Shown: piece after piece, positions 21,913 to 30,882 of the stretch
How positions within the stretch are numbered: position 1 is the stretch's first letter
Layout of the letters: the number at the start of each line of letters is the position of its first letter
From: Desulfosporosinus sp. BRH_c37
GTDB taxonomy: Bacteria > Bacillota > Desulfitobacteriia > Desulfitobacteriales > Desulfitobacteriaceae
Direction of reading: 5' to 3'
Length of the DNA stretch: 35,096 nt
Assembly (NCBI GenBank): GCA_001516045.1
Contig: LOEW01000223.1
Location: 1-35,096, forward strand
Notes under the pieces: generated by a model
Databases searched by the model: none
What the model was told of the DNA's origin: nothing
Seen by the model: the letters and a program-made list of their open reading frames with translations, nothing else
Translations under genes and position numbers: made by a program

Positions 21913-23266
21913 TGATGAAGAGGGCGTATGTGAACTTTTGCGTGATGTTCTGGAAAACGCAGGATATGAGGTTTTTGTTACCTATACAGCCGCTGAGGGA
22001 ATGGAAGCCATAAAGAGCTTTGACCCAGATACAATCCTGCTTGACATTAAGTTACCGGATGATGATGGTATCAAAGTAATGGGGAAACTTAAGGATAGAG
22101 GGTTCACAGTGCCCATAATATTAATGACGGCCTTTGGTACAACTGAAATAGCCATTCAGGCAATGAAGGAAGGAGCCCACGATTACCTAAATAAACCGTT
22201 AAACCTAGATGAACTGATACTTACAGTCCAGAGGACAGTAAGAATGAAACACTTGGTCTCAGAGATTGCGATCCTTAGAGAAAAATTAGAAGATGAATTG
22301 TATCCCTTCGATAGTTTTATTGGGAAATCAAGAATAATGCAGGAAATCTCGAAAATAATTGGCAGAATAGCAGACAGTGATATTACAGTACTTATTCAAG
22401 GTGAGAGTGGGACTGGCAAGGAAGTAGTAGCTAGGTCTATTCATAAGAACAGTAAACGTAACCATTGCCCATTTATTAGTATAAATTGTGCCACTATTCC
22501 CGAGAATCTTATGGAAAGTGAGTTATTTGGTCATGAAAAAGGCGCCTTTACAGGAGCGATCAGCCAAAAATTAGGGAAATTTGAATTAGCGCATAACGGT
22601 ACGGTTTTTTTAGATGAAATTGGAGAATTAACTCACCAAGCACAAACCAAACTTCTTCGTGTGCTGCAGGAGAGAGAGTTTGAACGTGTGGGTGGAATAA
22701 GTAACATTAAAGTGAATATCCGCATACTGGCAGCAACAAATAAAGACCTGCAAAGGCTGGTGGAAGAAGGTAAATTTAGGGAAGATTTATTTTACAGGCT
22801 ATATGTTGTTAATATAAAACTCCCCCCTCTTAAGGAGAGAAAAGAAGATATTGTACTACTAGTTGATTATTTTGTTAATAAATTTGCGCAGAAGCATGTT
22901 AAAAATATTACTAGCATATCAAAAGAAGCACTAAATATCATGGTAAATTACTCTTGGCCGGGTAATGTCAGAGAATTAAAAAATGCCTGTGAACAAGCTG
23001 TGGTTATGACTAGAGGTTCCGTCATTTTACCCGATGACCTAAGTATTTTAGAAGGGAATCGACCGTCTTGCATCAACTCAGATTTAGAATTGAATATAAC
23101 TCTTAGACTAAAAAGACCAATCAAAGATATTCTAGCAGAGGTAGAAAAGCAGGTTATTATAAATACTTTAATAGGTCACAACTGGAACAGGCAGGAATCT
23201 GCTAACACATTGGGATTAAACAGACGGTCCTTATATGCGAAAATGAAGGAATATGAATTATTATAA
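21890..23266 (+). CDS. NtrC-family sigma-54-dependent response regulator
   Basis: 458 aa: receiver (Asp52 in LLDIKLPDDDG, Lys102), AAA+ domain with Walker A GESGTGKE (171-178), the sigma-54 contact loop GAFTGA (218-223), Walker B VFLDEIGEL and arginine-rich later motifs, then a Fis-type helix-turn-helix at the C-terminus (NRQESANTLGLNRRSLYAKM). All parts needed for sigma-54 activation are intact. The start is ATG 21890, after AAAGGGG; a GTG three codons earlier is the alternative. Its gene overlaps the kinase gene. The best candidate target seen is the divergent sigma-54 promoter at 19896-19911. Confidence 0.93.
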   Translation: MARVLVIDDEEGVCELLRDVLENAGYEVFVTYTAAEGMEAIKSFDPDTILLDIKLPDDDGIKVMGKLKDRGFTVPIILMTAFGTTEIAIQAMKEGAHDYLNKPLNLDELILTVQRTVRMKHLVSEIAILREKLEDELYPFDSFIGKSRIMQEISKIIGRIADSDITVLIQGESGTGKEVVARSIHKNSKRNHCPFISINCATIPENLMESELFGHEKGAFTGAISQKLGKFELAHNGTVFLDEIGELTHQAQTKLLRVLQEREFERVGGISNIKVNIRILAATNKDLQRLVEEGKFREDLFYRLYVVNIKLPPLKERKEDIVLLVDYFVNKFAQKHVKNITSISKEALNIMVNYSWPGNVRELKNACEQAVVMTRGSVILPDDLSILEGNRPSCINSDLELNITLRLKRPIKDILAEVEKQVIINTLIGHNWNRQESANTLGLNRRSLYAKMKEYELL

Positions 23267-23282
23267 CAAAGGTGTGTATTTT

Positions 23283-23474
23283 ATGCCCATGAAATGGGAA
23301 AAAATATTCCCAAAGCCGACAGCGCTTAAAGTTGCCGGCTTTATTATTGCCCGTAAACTAGGGATGCAAGGAAATATTAATTGTGGCATAGATTTTGCTT
23401 ATATATTTCGATATAAAACAAATAGTGAAACTTTTCATATACACGGAGGTGATGGCTTAATTAGAGTAGGTTAG
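23283..23474 (+). CDS. Small protein of unknown function
   Basis: 63 aa if started at ATG 23283 (AAGGTG eight bases before); an ATG at 23253 inside the end of the regulator gene would add ten residues. It is basic at the N-terminus (MPMKWEKIFPKP), with a central KVAGFIIARKLGM stretch and a C-terminal FHIHGGDGLIRVG. No membrane helix or known motif was found. Position between the NtrC gene and the membrane operon, with no terminator, suggests co-expression. I do not recognise it, and it may be a non-coding frame. Confidence 0.4.
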   Translation: MPMKWEKIFPKPTALKVAGFIIARKLGMQGNINCGIDFAYIFRYKTNSETFHIHGGDGLIRVG

Positions 23475-23572
23475 ACACTATTATATATTTTTTAGATGTC
23501 TCGCATCAAGTACTAAAAAGATCAAGCATGCACTGGAAGTTAGAATTAAAAAAACGTTGGGGAGGAATAATC

Positions 23573-23956
23573 ATGATCGAAGCGAGCAAGGAAAATTTAG
23601 GTCAATCTAATGTTAAGATGAGTTTTGCGGTATTAGTACTTTCCGTCCTTTTCTTCTGGGTAGGTATGAACTTATTAAAATCAGATGTTTTCACTCATTA
23701 TTACGATCCTGGTAAGCACGTTATTGTGAGTCAAAATAATGATACGAAAGAGCTATATTCATGGCAGGATGTTAACGGTAATGTTTATACTCCTGAGGAT
23801 CAACAAGTTGCCAACTTTACTTGGGGTTCCACTGGATTGTTGTTGCTAACCATGCTCTTAGGTATTGGTCTTCAAAAGGCAGGTATTAGTTGTGCCAGAA
23901 TATTGACGACGAGAAACAGAGTTGTGTTCCTACAATATAATAAGGGGGGAGAATGA
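23573..23956 (+). CDS. Small two-helix membrane protein of the TauE operon
   Basis: 127 aa from ATG 23573, with GGGGAGGAA eight bases before it; an earlier ATG at 23528 has no site. Helix 1 spans about residues 16-36 and helix 2 about 83-103. Between them is an extracytoplasmic loop of about 45 residues rich in Tyr, Asp and Asn (HYYDPGKHV ... YSWQDVNGNVYTPEDQQ). No family is recognised. It ends in an ATGA overlap with the permease gene and so is probably an accessory subunit of that transporter. Confidence 0.65.
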   Translation: MIEASKENLGQSNVKMSFAVLVLSVLFFWVGMNLLKSDVFTHYYDPGKHVIVSQNNDTKELYSWQDVNGNVYTPEDQQVANFTWGSTGLLLLTMLLGIGLQKAGISCARILTTRNRVVFLQYNKGGE

Positions 23957-24873
23957 TGGACATCTTCCTCCCAATTGCCAGAATGCCAATCTCGATTTTT
24001 GCCATCCTGGGTATGGGTGGTTTAGTCGGTCTGCTCTCTGGTTTGTTCGGAGTTGGTGGAGGATTCTTATTAACCCCACTTCTTATGTGGATGGGTATAC
24101 CACCAGCTGTTGCTGTTGCCTCTGACACTAACCAAATTGTGGCAGCATCAGTTTCCGGTACCATTGCCCACAGCAGAAACAAGAATGTAGATTTTAAGCT
24201 GGGCTTTATCATACTTGTTGGAAGTTTGGTAGGAGGGAGTTTTGGGACCTCTCTAGTGAAAGTATTACAGTCCTTAGGCAATTTTGATTTTGTATTAAAA
24301 TCCACCTATGTTGTGATGCTTCTTGCTGTAGGGACCTTTATGCTAATCGAAAGTATTAATTCCTTAAGGAAAAAAAGTAAGAAAGATACAGGTACACCAA
24401 AAGATTCAGCGGCAATGCGCTTTATGAACAAGTTGCCAATAAAAATGCATTTTGAGGTGTCCGGTATTGATTGTTCGGTTATCTCACTTTTCATACTTGG
24501 CTTACTGATTGGTGTACTGGCGGCTCTTATGGGTGTTGGCGGCGGCTTCATCATGTTGCCTGTGATGATTTACCTGTTAGGGATGCCGACAATTAAGGCC
24601 GTAGGGACCAGCGTTTTTGTAATTATTTTTACAGCTATCAATGTGACAATGGCCCAAAGTTCTTTAAACCACACTGTGGATGTAGTCCTAGCAATTGTGT
24701 TATTGATTGGCTCATCCATTGGAGCTCAAGTAGGAGCTAAGATTGGCAAAAAGCTTCCGGCTGAGCAACTAAGAGTCCTTTTTTCAGTGATTGTTTTGGC
24801 GGTAATGGCTAAAATGTTGGTTAGTTTGGTTGTGGCACCAACCTCTCTAATTTCTTTAGGGGGTGGACACTGA
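23953..24873 (+). CDS. Sulfite exporter TauE/SafE family permease (DUF81)
   Basis: 306 aa with about eight hydrophobic helices in two repeats, each carrying the family's glycine-rich signature: LFGVGGGFLLTPLL (N-half) and LMGVGGGFIMLPVM (C-half). Members export sulfite, sulfoacetate or related organosulfur anions, though substrates vary. The ATG at 23953 overlaps the stop of the upstream gene (ATGA); a second ATG at 23956 has better spacing from the GGGGGGA site. A single base is shared with the next gene. Three coupled genes form a membrane complex candidate downstream of the NtrC-type pair. Confidence 0.85.
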   Translation: MMDIFLPIARMPISIFAILGMGGLVGLLSGLFGVGGGFLLTPLLMWMGIPPAVAVASDTNQIVAASVSGTIAHSRNKNVDFKLGFIILVGSLVGGSFGTSLVKVLQSLGNFDFVLKSTYVVMLLAVGTFMLIESINSLRKKSKKDTGTPKDSAAMRFMNKLPIKMHFEVSGIDCSVISLFILGLLIGVLAALMGVGGGFIMLPVMIYLLGMPTIKAVGTSVFVIIFTAINVTMAQSSLNHTVDVVLAIVLLIGSSIGAQVGAKIGKKLPAEQLRVLFSVIVLAVMAKMLVSLVVAPTSLISLGGGH

Positions 24874-25703
24874 TGAAACGACTGGCGGTAGTACTAGTAC
24901 TATTGTGGCTGATGTTTTCCTTTGCTAGCCAGGCAATGGCCGCAGAAAACAAATTAACGATTTCACCGGGAAAAGTAGATGTAAGCCTAAATTTTAAGGG
25001 AACTACTCTAAATATCTCAGGATCTGTTCCTGACAATGCAGGAGTCTATATTAAGGTTAGTTCCCCTAACGATTCAATCTTGGATTTGAGTAAAAAGGGC
25101 AAAGTTAGTATGTTTTGGATGAATGTTGAAAATACCTCTGTTACCAAGGTTCCTAAATTGTATCAGGTGCTTTCATCCAGACCTCTATCAGACTTACCAG
25201 AAGATCTGCAAGAAAAACTGGGTATCAATCAAAATTTTTCAGTCGTTTTTCAAGCTGCGGAGGTAAGAAAGCATAGTGAAAGCGGGTCGGTTAAGCTAGA
25301 AAAGTCTGAGGCCAAAGAATTTATTAGTTCACTAGTGACTATTTATAAGAAAGCCAGATTGTACGGTCTAAACGAGAGTGCGGTCCAAGTTAATGATGGG
25401 CACTTCAATGCAAGTTTACAGCTCCCTGCTAATACTCCACAGGAAAAATGTAATGTCACTGTATATTTTACTAAAGGTGGGGAGGTTATAGGGACTAGTA
25501 ATGGGTTTTTCAATGTTGAAACAGTAGGAATTGTCAAGTGGTTAAATAATGAGGCTATATATGATGGGCCCACTTATGGCTTTTTGGCAGTAATGATAGC
25601 ATTAATGGTGGGTGCGGCAATTGCATTCCTGTTCATCTGCTTAGAAAATTGGAAGAAACCGCAAATGACTAAAATGTTAATGAATTCTGAGGGTGGTCAT
25701 TAA
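24873..25703 (+). CDS. TIGR02186-like membrane protein, TauE partner
   Basis: 276 aa with a signal peptide (MKRLAVVLVLLWLMFSF, cut probably after AMA near residue 22), a beta-rich extracytoplasmic domain, and one C-terminal helix (about 235-257) with a short cytoplasmic tail. The segment LTISPGKVDVSLNFKGTTL followed by GSVPDNAGVYIKV resembles the TIGR02186 / Alph_Pro_TM family, proteins found next to TauE/SafE permeases, mostly in proteobacteria. Function unknown; the context suggests a periplasm-facing partner of the permease. Its ATG overlaps the permease stop by one base (TGATG), and GGGGGTGG precedes it. Confidence 0.7.
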   Translation: MKRLAVVLVLLWLMFSFASQAMAAENKLTISPGKVDVSLNFKGTTLNISGSVPDNAGVYIKVSSPNDSILDLSKKGKVSMFWMNVENTSVTKVPKLYQVLSSRPLSDLPEDLQEKLGINQNFSVVFQAAEVRKHSESGSVKLEKSEAKEFISSLVTIYKKARLYGLNESAVQVNDGHFNASLQLPANTPQEKCNVTVYFTKGGEVIGTSNGFFNVETVGIVKWLNNEAIYDGPTYGFLAVMIALMVGAAIAFLFICLENWKKPQMTKMLMNSEGGH

Positions 25704-26080
25704 CTTACACGGAACGAAGCGAGAAATCGGCCTTCTCAATATAAAAGGAGAAGAAGAACTTTTGCCTTATCATCCTATAAGTAAACAAAAATACAACTAC
25801 TTGAGTTTAATCGACTAAAGGAGATTGCAAATTTTCTATAAATAATTAGGATCATACTCATAGCTATGGGTGAGCCGCAGGTAACTGCGGTTTTTTCCAT
25901 ACTTATCAGACCTACATGCCGCTACGCGGCACCACAGGAGAATGGAAAATTTATTTTCCAGGGCAGAAAGTATAACCATACGTTCATTAAACCGTAACAC
26001 TCAGTCAACTGCAGTATGCAGATCTGTACGTAGGAAGTGTGAGAAAGCGACGCAGGGATTTGGCTTCACTAATTTACGTT
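25704..26080. other. Gene-free interval rich in short palindromes
   Basis: About 380 bases without an ORF. It holds CTTCTC/GGAGAAG just after the operon (about 25734-25753), the terminator at 25874-25896, TGCCGC-TAC-GCGGCA (25917-25931), TGGAAAAT-TT-ATTTTCCA (25943-25960) and CTGCA-GTA-TGCAG (26009-26021). Such a series looks like decayed repeat elements. The segment before the terminator could be a small RNA, but no clear promoter was found. Confidence 0.5.
25874..25896 (+). terminator. Rho-independent terminator
   Basis: GCCGCAG and CTGCGG flank a GTAA loop and are followed by six T residues. It is a classic terminator, 170 bases after the TIGR02186-like gene, and may end that operon or a short RNA between them. 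Confidence 0.8.
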
Positions 26081-26108
26081 TTGGGTAATATAGCTAATAT
26101 GGTATAAT
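26081..26108 (+). promoter_or_regulatory. Predicted sigma-A promoter of the yicC operon
   Basis: TTGGGT (26081-26086) and the perfect TATAAT (26103-26108) are 16 bases apart. Transcription would start near 26115, leaving a leader of about 100 bases that contains a possible 15-codon reading frame. Confidence 0.6.
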
Positions 26109-26180
26109 CTGTTCTAATAATAGAAAGAAGTAGTAAGATGCATTAATAATGATAGTGTAATTTTACAATATAGGGGGTGA

Positions 26181-26228
26181 ATGGCCTGGTTGATTGATTC
26201 ACCAGGTGGCATATGGCAAATAGCATGA
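26181..26228 (+). CDS. Possible leader peptide overlapping the yicC start
   Basis: A 15-codon frame, [15 protein letters not shown], starts six bases after a strong AGGGGGTG site and ends 16 bases inside yicC in another frame. The yicC site itself (AGGTGG, 26203-26208 region) lies within this frame and in a CCTGGT/ACCAGG hairpin. It may control yicC translation by coupling. It is also possible that the AGGGGGTG is simply an extra binding site. Confidence 0.35.
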   Translation: MAWLIDSPGGIWQIA

Positions 26229-27091
26229 CGGGATTCGGGCGGGGCGAGGCAAGCGGAAGCGGTTATCAGTTTTCTATCGAGCTGAAATCGGTCAACCATC
26301 GGTTTTTAGAGATCATTGTGAGAACACCTCGTCATCTAATTGGTTTTGATGAACAAATAAGAAAAACATTACAAGGGCAGTTCCAGCGTGGTCGAATTGA
26401 AGTGCATGTTAATTTGCTGGAAACTGAAGGAATGAAGAGATTGGTGAAGGTTGACAAAGATTTAGCACTGTCGTATGATAAGACATTGAAGGATCTCGCC
26501 TCTGTTTTACATACAGCTTATGAAACGGATATTTACCATTTAGTCGCTTTCCCTGAGGTACTTTCGGTTGTAGAGCCTGAAATCGATCTTGATGCTTTAT
26601 GGGGGACGTGTGCTGAGGCACTTAGGATAGCTTGCGATAGTTTCCGGCAAATGCGCCATATTGAAGGTGTACAATTAACGTCGGATTTACAACAAAGGCT
26701 TGATCTAATTGCTGGGTATCTGCAATTGATTGCTGAGCGCGCACCAAATGTTGTAATAGATTATCAAGAACGCTTACAGGACCGTATTCAAAAGCTCCTT
26801 GGTGAGGTTGAATTGGATGCAATTAGAATGGCAAATGAAGTAGTATATTTTGCGGATCGCGCATCGATCACAGAAGAGTTGGTTCGCTTTGATAGTCATT
26901 TAACTCAAGGGCGCGAAGCGCTTGGTAGTAACGATTCGGTGGGACGCAGACTGGATTTTTTAGTTCAGGAAATGAACCGAGAAATCAATACAATTGGTTC
27001 AAAGGCTAATGATCTAAAAATTGGGCAACTGGTAGTTAGCGTAAAAAGTGAATTGGAAAAAGTGCGCGAGCAAATCCAAAATCTAGAGTAA
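26213..27091 (+). CDS. yicC: YicC/YloC family endoribonuclease
   Basis: 292 aa, the usual family length. YicC proteins are endoribonucleases that help degrade small RNAs and mRNAs. The N-terminus [15 protein letters not shown] and the C-terminal block [18 protein letters not shown] with [14 protein letters not shown] are family signatures, and the DUF1732 end is intact. The first gene of the run yicC-remA-gmk-rpoZ-coaBC, as in Bacillus yloC. The start is set by the family N-terminus; the AGGTGG site is five bases away and partly paired in a hairpin. Confidence 0.93.
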   Translation: MANSMTGFGRGEASGSGYQFSIELKSVNHRFLEIIVRTPRHLIGFDEQIRKTLQGQFQRGRIEVHVNLLETEGMKRLVKVDKDLALSYDKTLKDLASVLHTAYETDIYHLVAFPEVLSVVEPEIDLDALWGTCAEALRIACDSFRQMRHIEGVQLTSDLQQRLDLIAGYLQLIAERAPNVVIDYQERLQDRIQKLLGEVELDAIRMANEVVYFADRASITEELVRFDSHLTQGREALGSNDSVGRRLDFLVQEMNREINTIGSKANDLKIGQLVVSVKSELEKVREQIQNLE

Positions 27092-27104
27092 TGGAGGATT
27101 CATC

Positions 27105-27380
27105 TTGGACATTAAGCTCATTAACATCGGTTTTGGCAATATCGTATCTGCCAACCGAATTATATCGATTGTTAGCCCAGAATCCGCCCCGATCAAACGT
27201 ATAATTCAAGAAGCTCGGGATACTGGTATGCTCATTGATGCGACCTATGGTCGGCGCACACGTGCTGTGATTATCTGTGATAGCCACCATGTGATTTTGT
27301 CAGCGGTCCAACCTGAAACAGTGGCGCATCGTTTGTCGACCAAAGAGTCTAATACCAACATAGAAGATCCGACAGACTAG
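27105..27380 (+). CDS. remA: RemA family matrix regulator (DUF370, YlzA)
   Basis: 91-aa DNA-binding protein; in Bacillus RemA activates biofilm matrix and osmoprotection genes by forming DNA-wrapping rings. The sequence [20 protein letters not shown] with [20 protein letters not shown] is typical. It starts at TTG, seven bases after TGGAGGA, and there is no ATG at the right place. A C-terminal tail ([12 protein letters not shown]) is acidic and slightly longer than the core family. It lies 13 bases after yicC and ten before gmk. Confidence 0.92.
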   Translation: MDIKLINIGFGNIVSANRIISIVSPESAPIKRIIQEARDTGMLIDATYGRRTRAVIICDSHHVILSAVQPETVAHRLSTKESNTNIEDPTD

Positions 27381-27389
27381 GGGTGTAGA

Positions 27390-27998
27390 GTGGAAATTAA
27401 TCATGGATTATTAATTGTTTTATCTGGTCCTTCTGGAGCGGGCAAAGGGACACTTTGTCAAGAATTGTTGCGTCAGATGCCAAACCTGAGATATTCTGTC
27501 TCGTCGACGACAAGGTGTCCTCGTCCAGGTGAAGTGGAAGGAATCCATTATTATTTTTGTCCGCGGCAGGAATTTGAAGCTATGCTAGCTCGTGACGAAT
27601 TGTTGGAATGGGCTGAGTTTTGTGATAATTATTATGGAACACCACGATTTGCTGTTGAGCAAGCGATACAGGAAGGAATGGATGTTATTTTAGAAATTGA
27701 AATCCAAGGTGCGTTGCAAATCAAAAAGCGCTTTCCTCAAGGGGTTTTTACCTTTATCGTTCCGCCTTCCTTGGATGTTCTCGCTGAACGTATCCACAAA
27801 CGTGGAACGGAAAGTGAGGAAGTCATTCAGAAACGCTTGGCTACGGCAATAAAGGAACTGGAATATGTGAGTGAGTATGATTACGTAGTTGTTAACGATG
27901 AAGTTCCCGTGGCTGTTGATAAACTCAAGAGTATCTTAGTGGCAGAAAAATGTCGGGTTAAACGAAAACCGTTTGTTTTTAAGGGGGATTCTAAATGA
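27390..27998 (+). CDS. gmk: Guanylate kinase
   Basis: 202-aa enzyme that phosphorylates GMP to GDP with ATP. The P-loop [10 protein letters not shown], the GMP-binding [17 protein letters not shown] and the lid region ([17 protein letters not shown]) are complete. It starts at GTG 27390 after AGGGGTG; ATG 27402 is the alternative, four codons downstream. Its stop overlaps the rpoZ start by four bases (ATGA). Confidence 0.96.
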   Translation: MEINHGLLIVLSGPSGAGKGTLCQELLRQMPNLRYSVSSTTRCPRPGEVEGIHYYFCPRQEFEAMLARDELLEWAEFCDNYYGTPRFAVEQAIQEGMDVILEIEIQGALQIKKRFPQGVFTFIVPPSLDVLAERIHKRGTESEEVIQKRLATAIKELEYVSEYDYVVVNDEVPVAVDKLKSILVAEKCRVKRKPFVFKGDSK

Positions 27999-28201
27999 AA
28001 CAACCTTCACTTGATCTACTAATGCGTAAGGTGGACAGCAAGTACACGTTGGTCGTAGTTGTTGCCAAGCGGGCGCGGATGATAATGGAAGAAGCGAAGC
28101 ATGAAGATTTAGCTAAGGGTGTCAAACCAGTCAGTATTTCACTCGAAGAGATTTCTCATTCCAAATTCACCTATGAATGTACTCCAGAAGAGATTCTGTA
28201 A
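27995..28201 (+). CDS. rpoZ: RNA polymerase omega subunit
   Basis: 68-aa omega subunit, which helps assemble beta-prime into RNA polymerase. The family blocks are [29 protein letters not shown] and the C-terminal [16 protein letters not shown]. The site AAGGGGG precedes the ATG. Start and gmk stop overlap; its own stop shares a base with the coaBC start (TAATG), so translation of the three genes is coupled. Confidence 0.95.
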   Translation: MKQPSLDLLMRKVDSKYTLVVVVAKRARMIMEEAKHEDLAKGVKPVSISLEEISHSKFTYECTPEEIL

Positions 28202-29409
28202 TGTTAACAGAGAGAAAAATCCTTGTTGGAATTACTGGCGGAATTGCAGCTTATAAAGCAGCGGAAGTTGTTAGACGCTTGCAAAAACTGAATGCTCAAG
28301 TACACGTCGCGATGACGAAGTCTGCAACAGAATTTATTACTCCACTTACGTTACGGAGTCTTTCGTCGAACCCTGTGTATTTAGATCTTTTTGACGAACC
28401 TAAACTTTGGAATGTAGAGCATATCGCCCTCGCGGAGCATGTGGATGCCGTCGTTGTTGCTCCTGCTACGGCTAATATATTGGCAAAGATGGCGATAGGG
28501 TTGGCGGATGATTTTCTTTCGACGGTTCTTTTAGCTACACGTGCCCCGATTTTTGTAGCACCGGCCATGAATCACGCGATGTATCACCATCCTGCCACAC
28601 AAGCCAATTTGGTAATCCTCAAGGATCGCGGGATCCATGTCATTGGTCCTGACACAGGCTTCCAAGCGTGTGGAACGGATGGGGACGGGCGGATGAGTGA
28701 ACCGGTGGAGATAGTTGAATCCTTAGCTCGGTTTTTCTCAGGGCTGGATTGGTTAAAAGGGAAGAAAGCCCTAGTTACTGCGGGTGGAACGCAAGAACCG
28801 CTTGATCCAGTTCGTTATCTAGGTAACAGGAGTTCAGGGCGGATGGGGTATGCCATTGCTCAAGTACTTCAAGAAGCTGGTGCAGAGACCATTCTTATCA
28901 GTGCGCCAACGGATTTACCAACTCCACATGGAGTGACTCGAATATCAGTGCAGACTGCCCTAGAAATGTATGATGCAGTCCTGGGGCGTTTTTCTGAAAT
29001 GGATGTTGTCATTAAGGCAGCAGCGGTTGCAGACTATCGCCCATCGGTTGAGGCTGAGCAAAAAATTAAAAAAACAGAGGCGAGTCGTACACTTGAGCTG
29101 GTCCCGAACCCGGATATTTTAGCAGAACTTGGGCGGAGGAAAACGTCCCAGGTTCTAATTGGGTTTGCAGCTGAGACGGAGAATCTCTTGGCAAACGCGC
29201 AGCATAAAATGCAAAAGAAGAACGTCAATCTCTTGGTGGCTAACGATATCACCAAACCGGGCGCTGGCTTTGGTAGCCCAACGAACATTGTCAGTTTTCT
29301 CTTCCCTGACGGAAGAAGAATAGATTTCCCTCAACTAAGCAAACTTGAGGTTGCACGACATCTCGTTCGTGAGATAGCCAGCCTCCTAGGTATGGAAACA
29401 AAGGAGTGA
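28201..29409 (+). CDS. coaBC: Bifunctional phosphopantothenoylcysteine decarboxylase/synthetase
   Basis: 402-aa fused enzyme that makes 4'-phosphopantetheine for coenzyme A. The N-terminal flavoprotein CoaC half has GITGGIAAYKAAEV, the catalytic His in NVEHIALAEH, PAMNHAMY, and the substrate-binding Cys in FQACGTDGDGRM. The CoaB half has TAGGTQEPLDPVRYLGNRSS and KAAAVADYRP. ATG 28201 gives the standard N-terminus ([14 protein letters not shown]); the ATG eight codons earlier lies within rpoZ. Confidence 0.95.
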   Translation: MLTERKILVGITGGIAAYKAAEVVRRLQKLNAQVHVAMTKSATEFITPLTLRSLSSNPVYLDLFDEPKLWNVEHIALAEHVDAVVVAPATANILAKMAIGLADDFLSTVLLATRAPIFVAPAMNHAMYHHPATQANLVILKDRGIHVIGPDTGFQACGTDGDGRMSEPVEIVESLARFFSGLDWLKGKKALVTAGGTQEPLDPVRYLGNRSSGRMGYAIAQVLQEAGAETILISAPTDLPTPHGVTRISVQTALEMYDAVLGRFSEMDVVIKAAAVADYRPSVEAEQKIKKTEASRTLELVPNPDILAELGRRKTSQVLIGFAAETENLLANAQHKMQKKNVNLLVANDITKPGAGFGSPTNIVSFLFPDGRRIDFPQLSKLEVARHLVREIASLLGMETKE

Positions 29410-29414
29410 ACTAA

Positions 29415-30605
29415 ATGGTTAAAAAATTATTTACATCCGAGTCTGTGACAGAAGGACATCCTGATAAGATCTGTGATCAAATTTCAGATGCCGTTTTGGA
29501 TGCGATTTATGAGTTAGATCCCAATGCTCGAGTGGCCTGTGAAACGACCGTAACAACAGGATTGGTTCTGGTCTGCGGTGAGATCACGACCACGTGTTAT
29601 GTGGATATTCCTCATGTTGTGAGGGAGACAATCCGTGCAGTCGGGTATACTCGTGCTAAATATGGCTTCGACGCCGATACCTGCGCAGTTTTAACTTCGA
29701 TTGGAGAACAATCGGCTGATATCGCGTTGGGTGTGAATAGATCGTTAGAAGCGAAAACTGGAGAAATGACTGATAGTGATATCGAAGCGATCGGAGCCGG
29801 AGACCAGGGTATGATGTTTGGTTATGCGACAAATGAAAGCGAAAGTTATATGCCGATTCCCATTGATTTAGCACACCGTCTAGCACGTAAACTTAGTGAA
29901 ATGCGCAAATCGGATTTTTTAAGCTATTTGCGTCCAGACGGTAAAACACAGGTTACTGTGGAGTATGAGGATAATAAGCCGGTTCGGGTAGATACAGTTG
30001 TGATCTCCACTCAGCATCATCCGGATGTTACTCAAGACCAAATTCGACGTGATTTGCTGCAATATGTTGTATATCCTACTATTCCCAAAGAACTATTAGA
30101 TGAGGATACAAAGTATTTCATCAATCCTACGGGTCGTTTTGTCATTGGTGGACCCCAGGGGGATTGCGGTCTGACGGGACGTAAAATCATAGTTGACACT
30201 TATGGCGGCATGGCTCGCCATGGCGGTGGTGCGTTCTCAGGCAAGGACCCCACAAAAGTCGACCGTTCAGGTGCTTATGCGGCTCGTTATGTGGCCAAAA
30301 ATGTTGTTGCTGCAGGATTAGCAGAACGTTGCGAAATTCAAATAGCTTATGCCATCGGAGTAGCCCGTCCAGTATCCGTTTCTATTGAGACGTTTGGAAC
30401 GGGAAAGATCGACGATGAAAAGATTTCTGAGTTTATCCTGCAAACGTTTGATCTTCGGCCGGCAGGCATCATCAAGGCTTTGGATCTTCGTCGACCTATA
30501 TACCGCCAAACGGCAGCATATGGGCATTTCGGAAGAACCGACCTCGACCTGCCCTGGGAAAGAACTGATAAGGCAGAAGCCTTGCGAAACCTTGCAGGAC
30601 TATAA
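29415..30605 (+). CDS. metK: S-adenosylmethionine synthetase
   Basis: 396 aa. Makes S-adenosylmethionine from methionine and ATP. All motifs are intact: [16 protein letters not shown] (ATP/metal), [26 protein letters not shown] and the P-loop-like [22 protein letters not shown] lies eight bases before the ATG, and it begins five bases after coaBC. The gene ends just ahead of the long copy of the interspersed repeat, so the repeat lies in its 3' untranslated region. Confidence 0.97.
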   Translation: MVKKLFTSESVTEGHPDKICDQISDAVLDAIYELDPNARVACETTVTTGLVLVCGEITTTCYVDIPHVVRETIRAVGYTRAKYGFDADTCAVLTSIGEQSADIALGVNRSLEAKTGEMTDSDIEAIGAGDQGMMFGYATNESESYMPIPIDLAHRLARKLSEMRKSDFLSYLRPDGKTQVTVEYEDNKPVRVDTVVISTQHHPDVTQDQIRRDLLQYVVYPTIPKELLDEDTKYFINPTGRFVIGGPQGDCGLTGRKIIVDTYGGMARHGGGAFSGKDPTKVDRSGAYAARYVAKNVVAAGLAERCEIQIAYAIGVARPVSVSIETFGTGKIDDEKISEFILQTFDLRPAGIIKALDLRRPIYRQTAAYGHFGRTDLDLPWERTDKAEALRNLAGL

Positions 30606-30634
30606 ACAATAAGGATAAGCATATAATAGATTCG

Positions 30635-30879
30635 TTATCCAAATCGTAAGACTCCCACTTCTACAAGTGGAGTGTACACCTTATTCTGCTTCGGTGACGA
30701 TAGTCTCCGGTGACGAAAGCCTCCAGTGGAGGGTTTCGCCGAAGCCGCAACCACAAAGGAAACTTACCGGCGTAGGATGGGTATCGCCGAAGCGCACGGC
30801 CCTCAACGAATACTTCGCGCGGAGGATGACTTACGTCACCGAAAACTCGATGTTCAACTTTAGGTTGAACGAGTTCACT
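30635..30879. repeat. Interspersed palindromic repeat, long copy
   Basis: 245-base unit with the same ends as 2848-2960: TTATCCAAATCGTAAGACTC plus the ACTCCCACTT hairpin on the left, and GTTCAACTTTAGGTTGAAC then GAGTTCACT on the right. The middle, absent from the short copy, is G+C-rich and contains two GGTGACGA units and a CCTCC-AGT-GGAGG hairpin. Short frames here are not convincing genes. Probably a non-autonomous transposon or a structured RNA repeat. Confidence 0.6.
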
Positions 30880-30882
30880 AAT

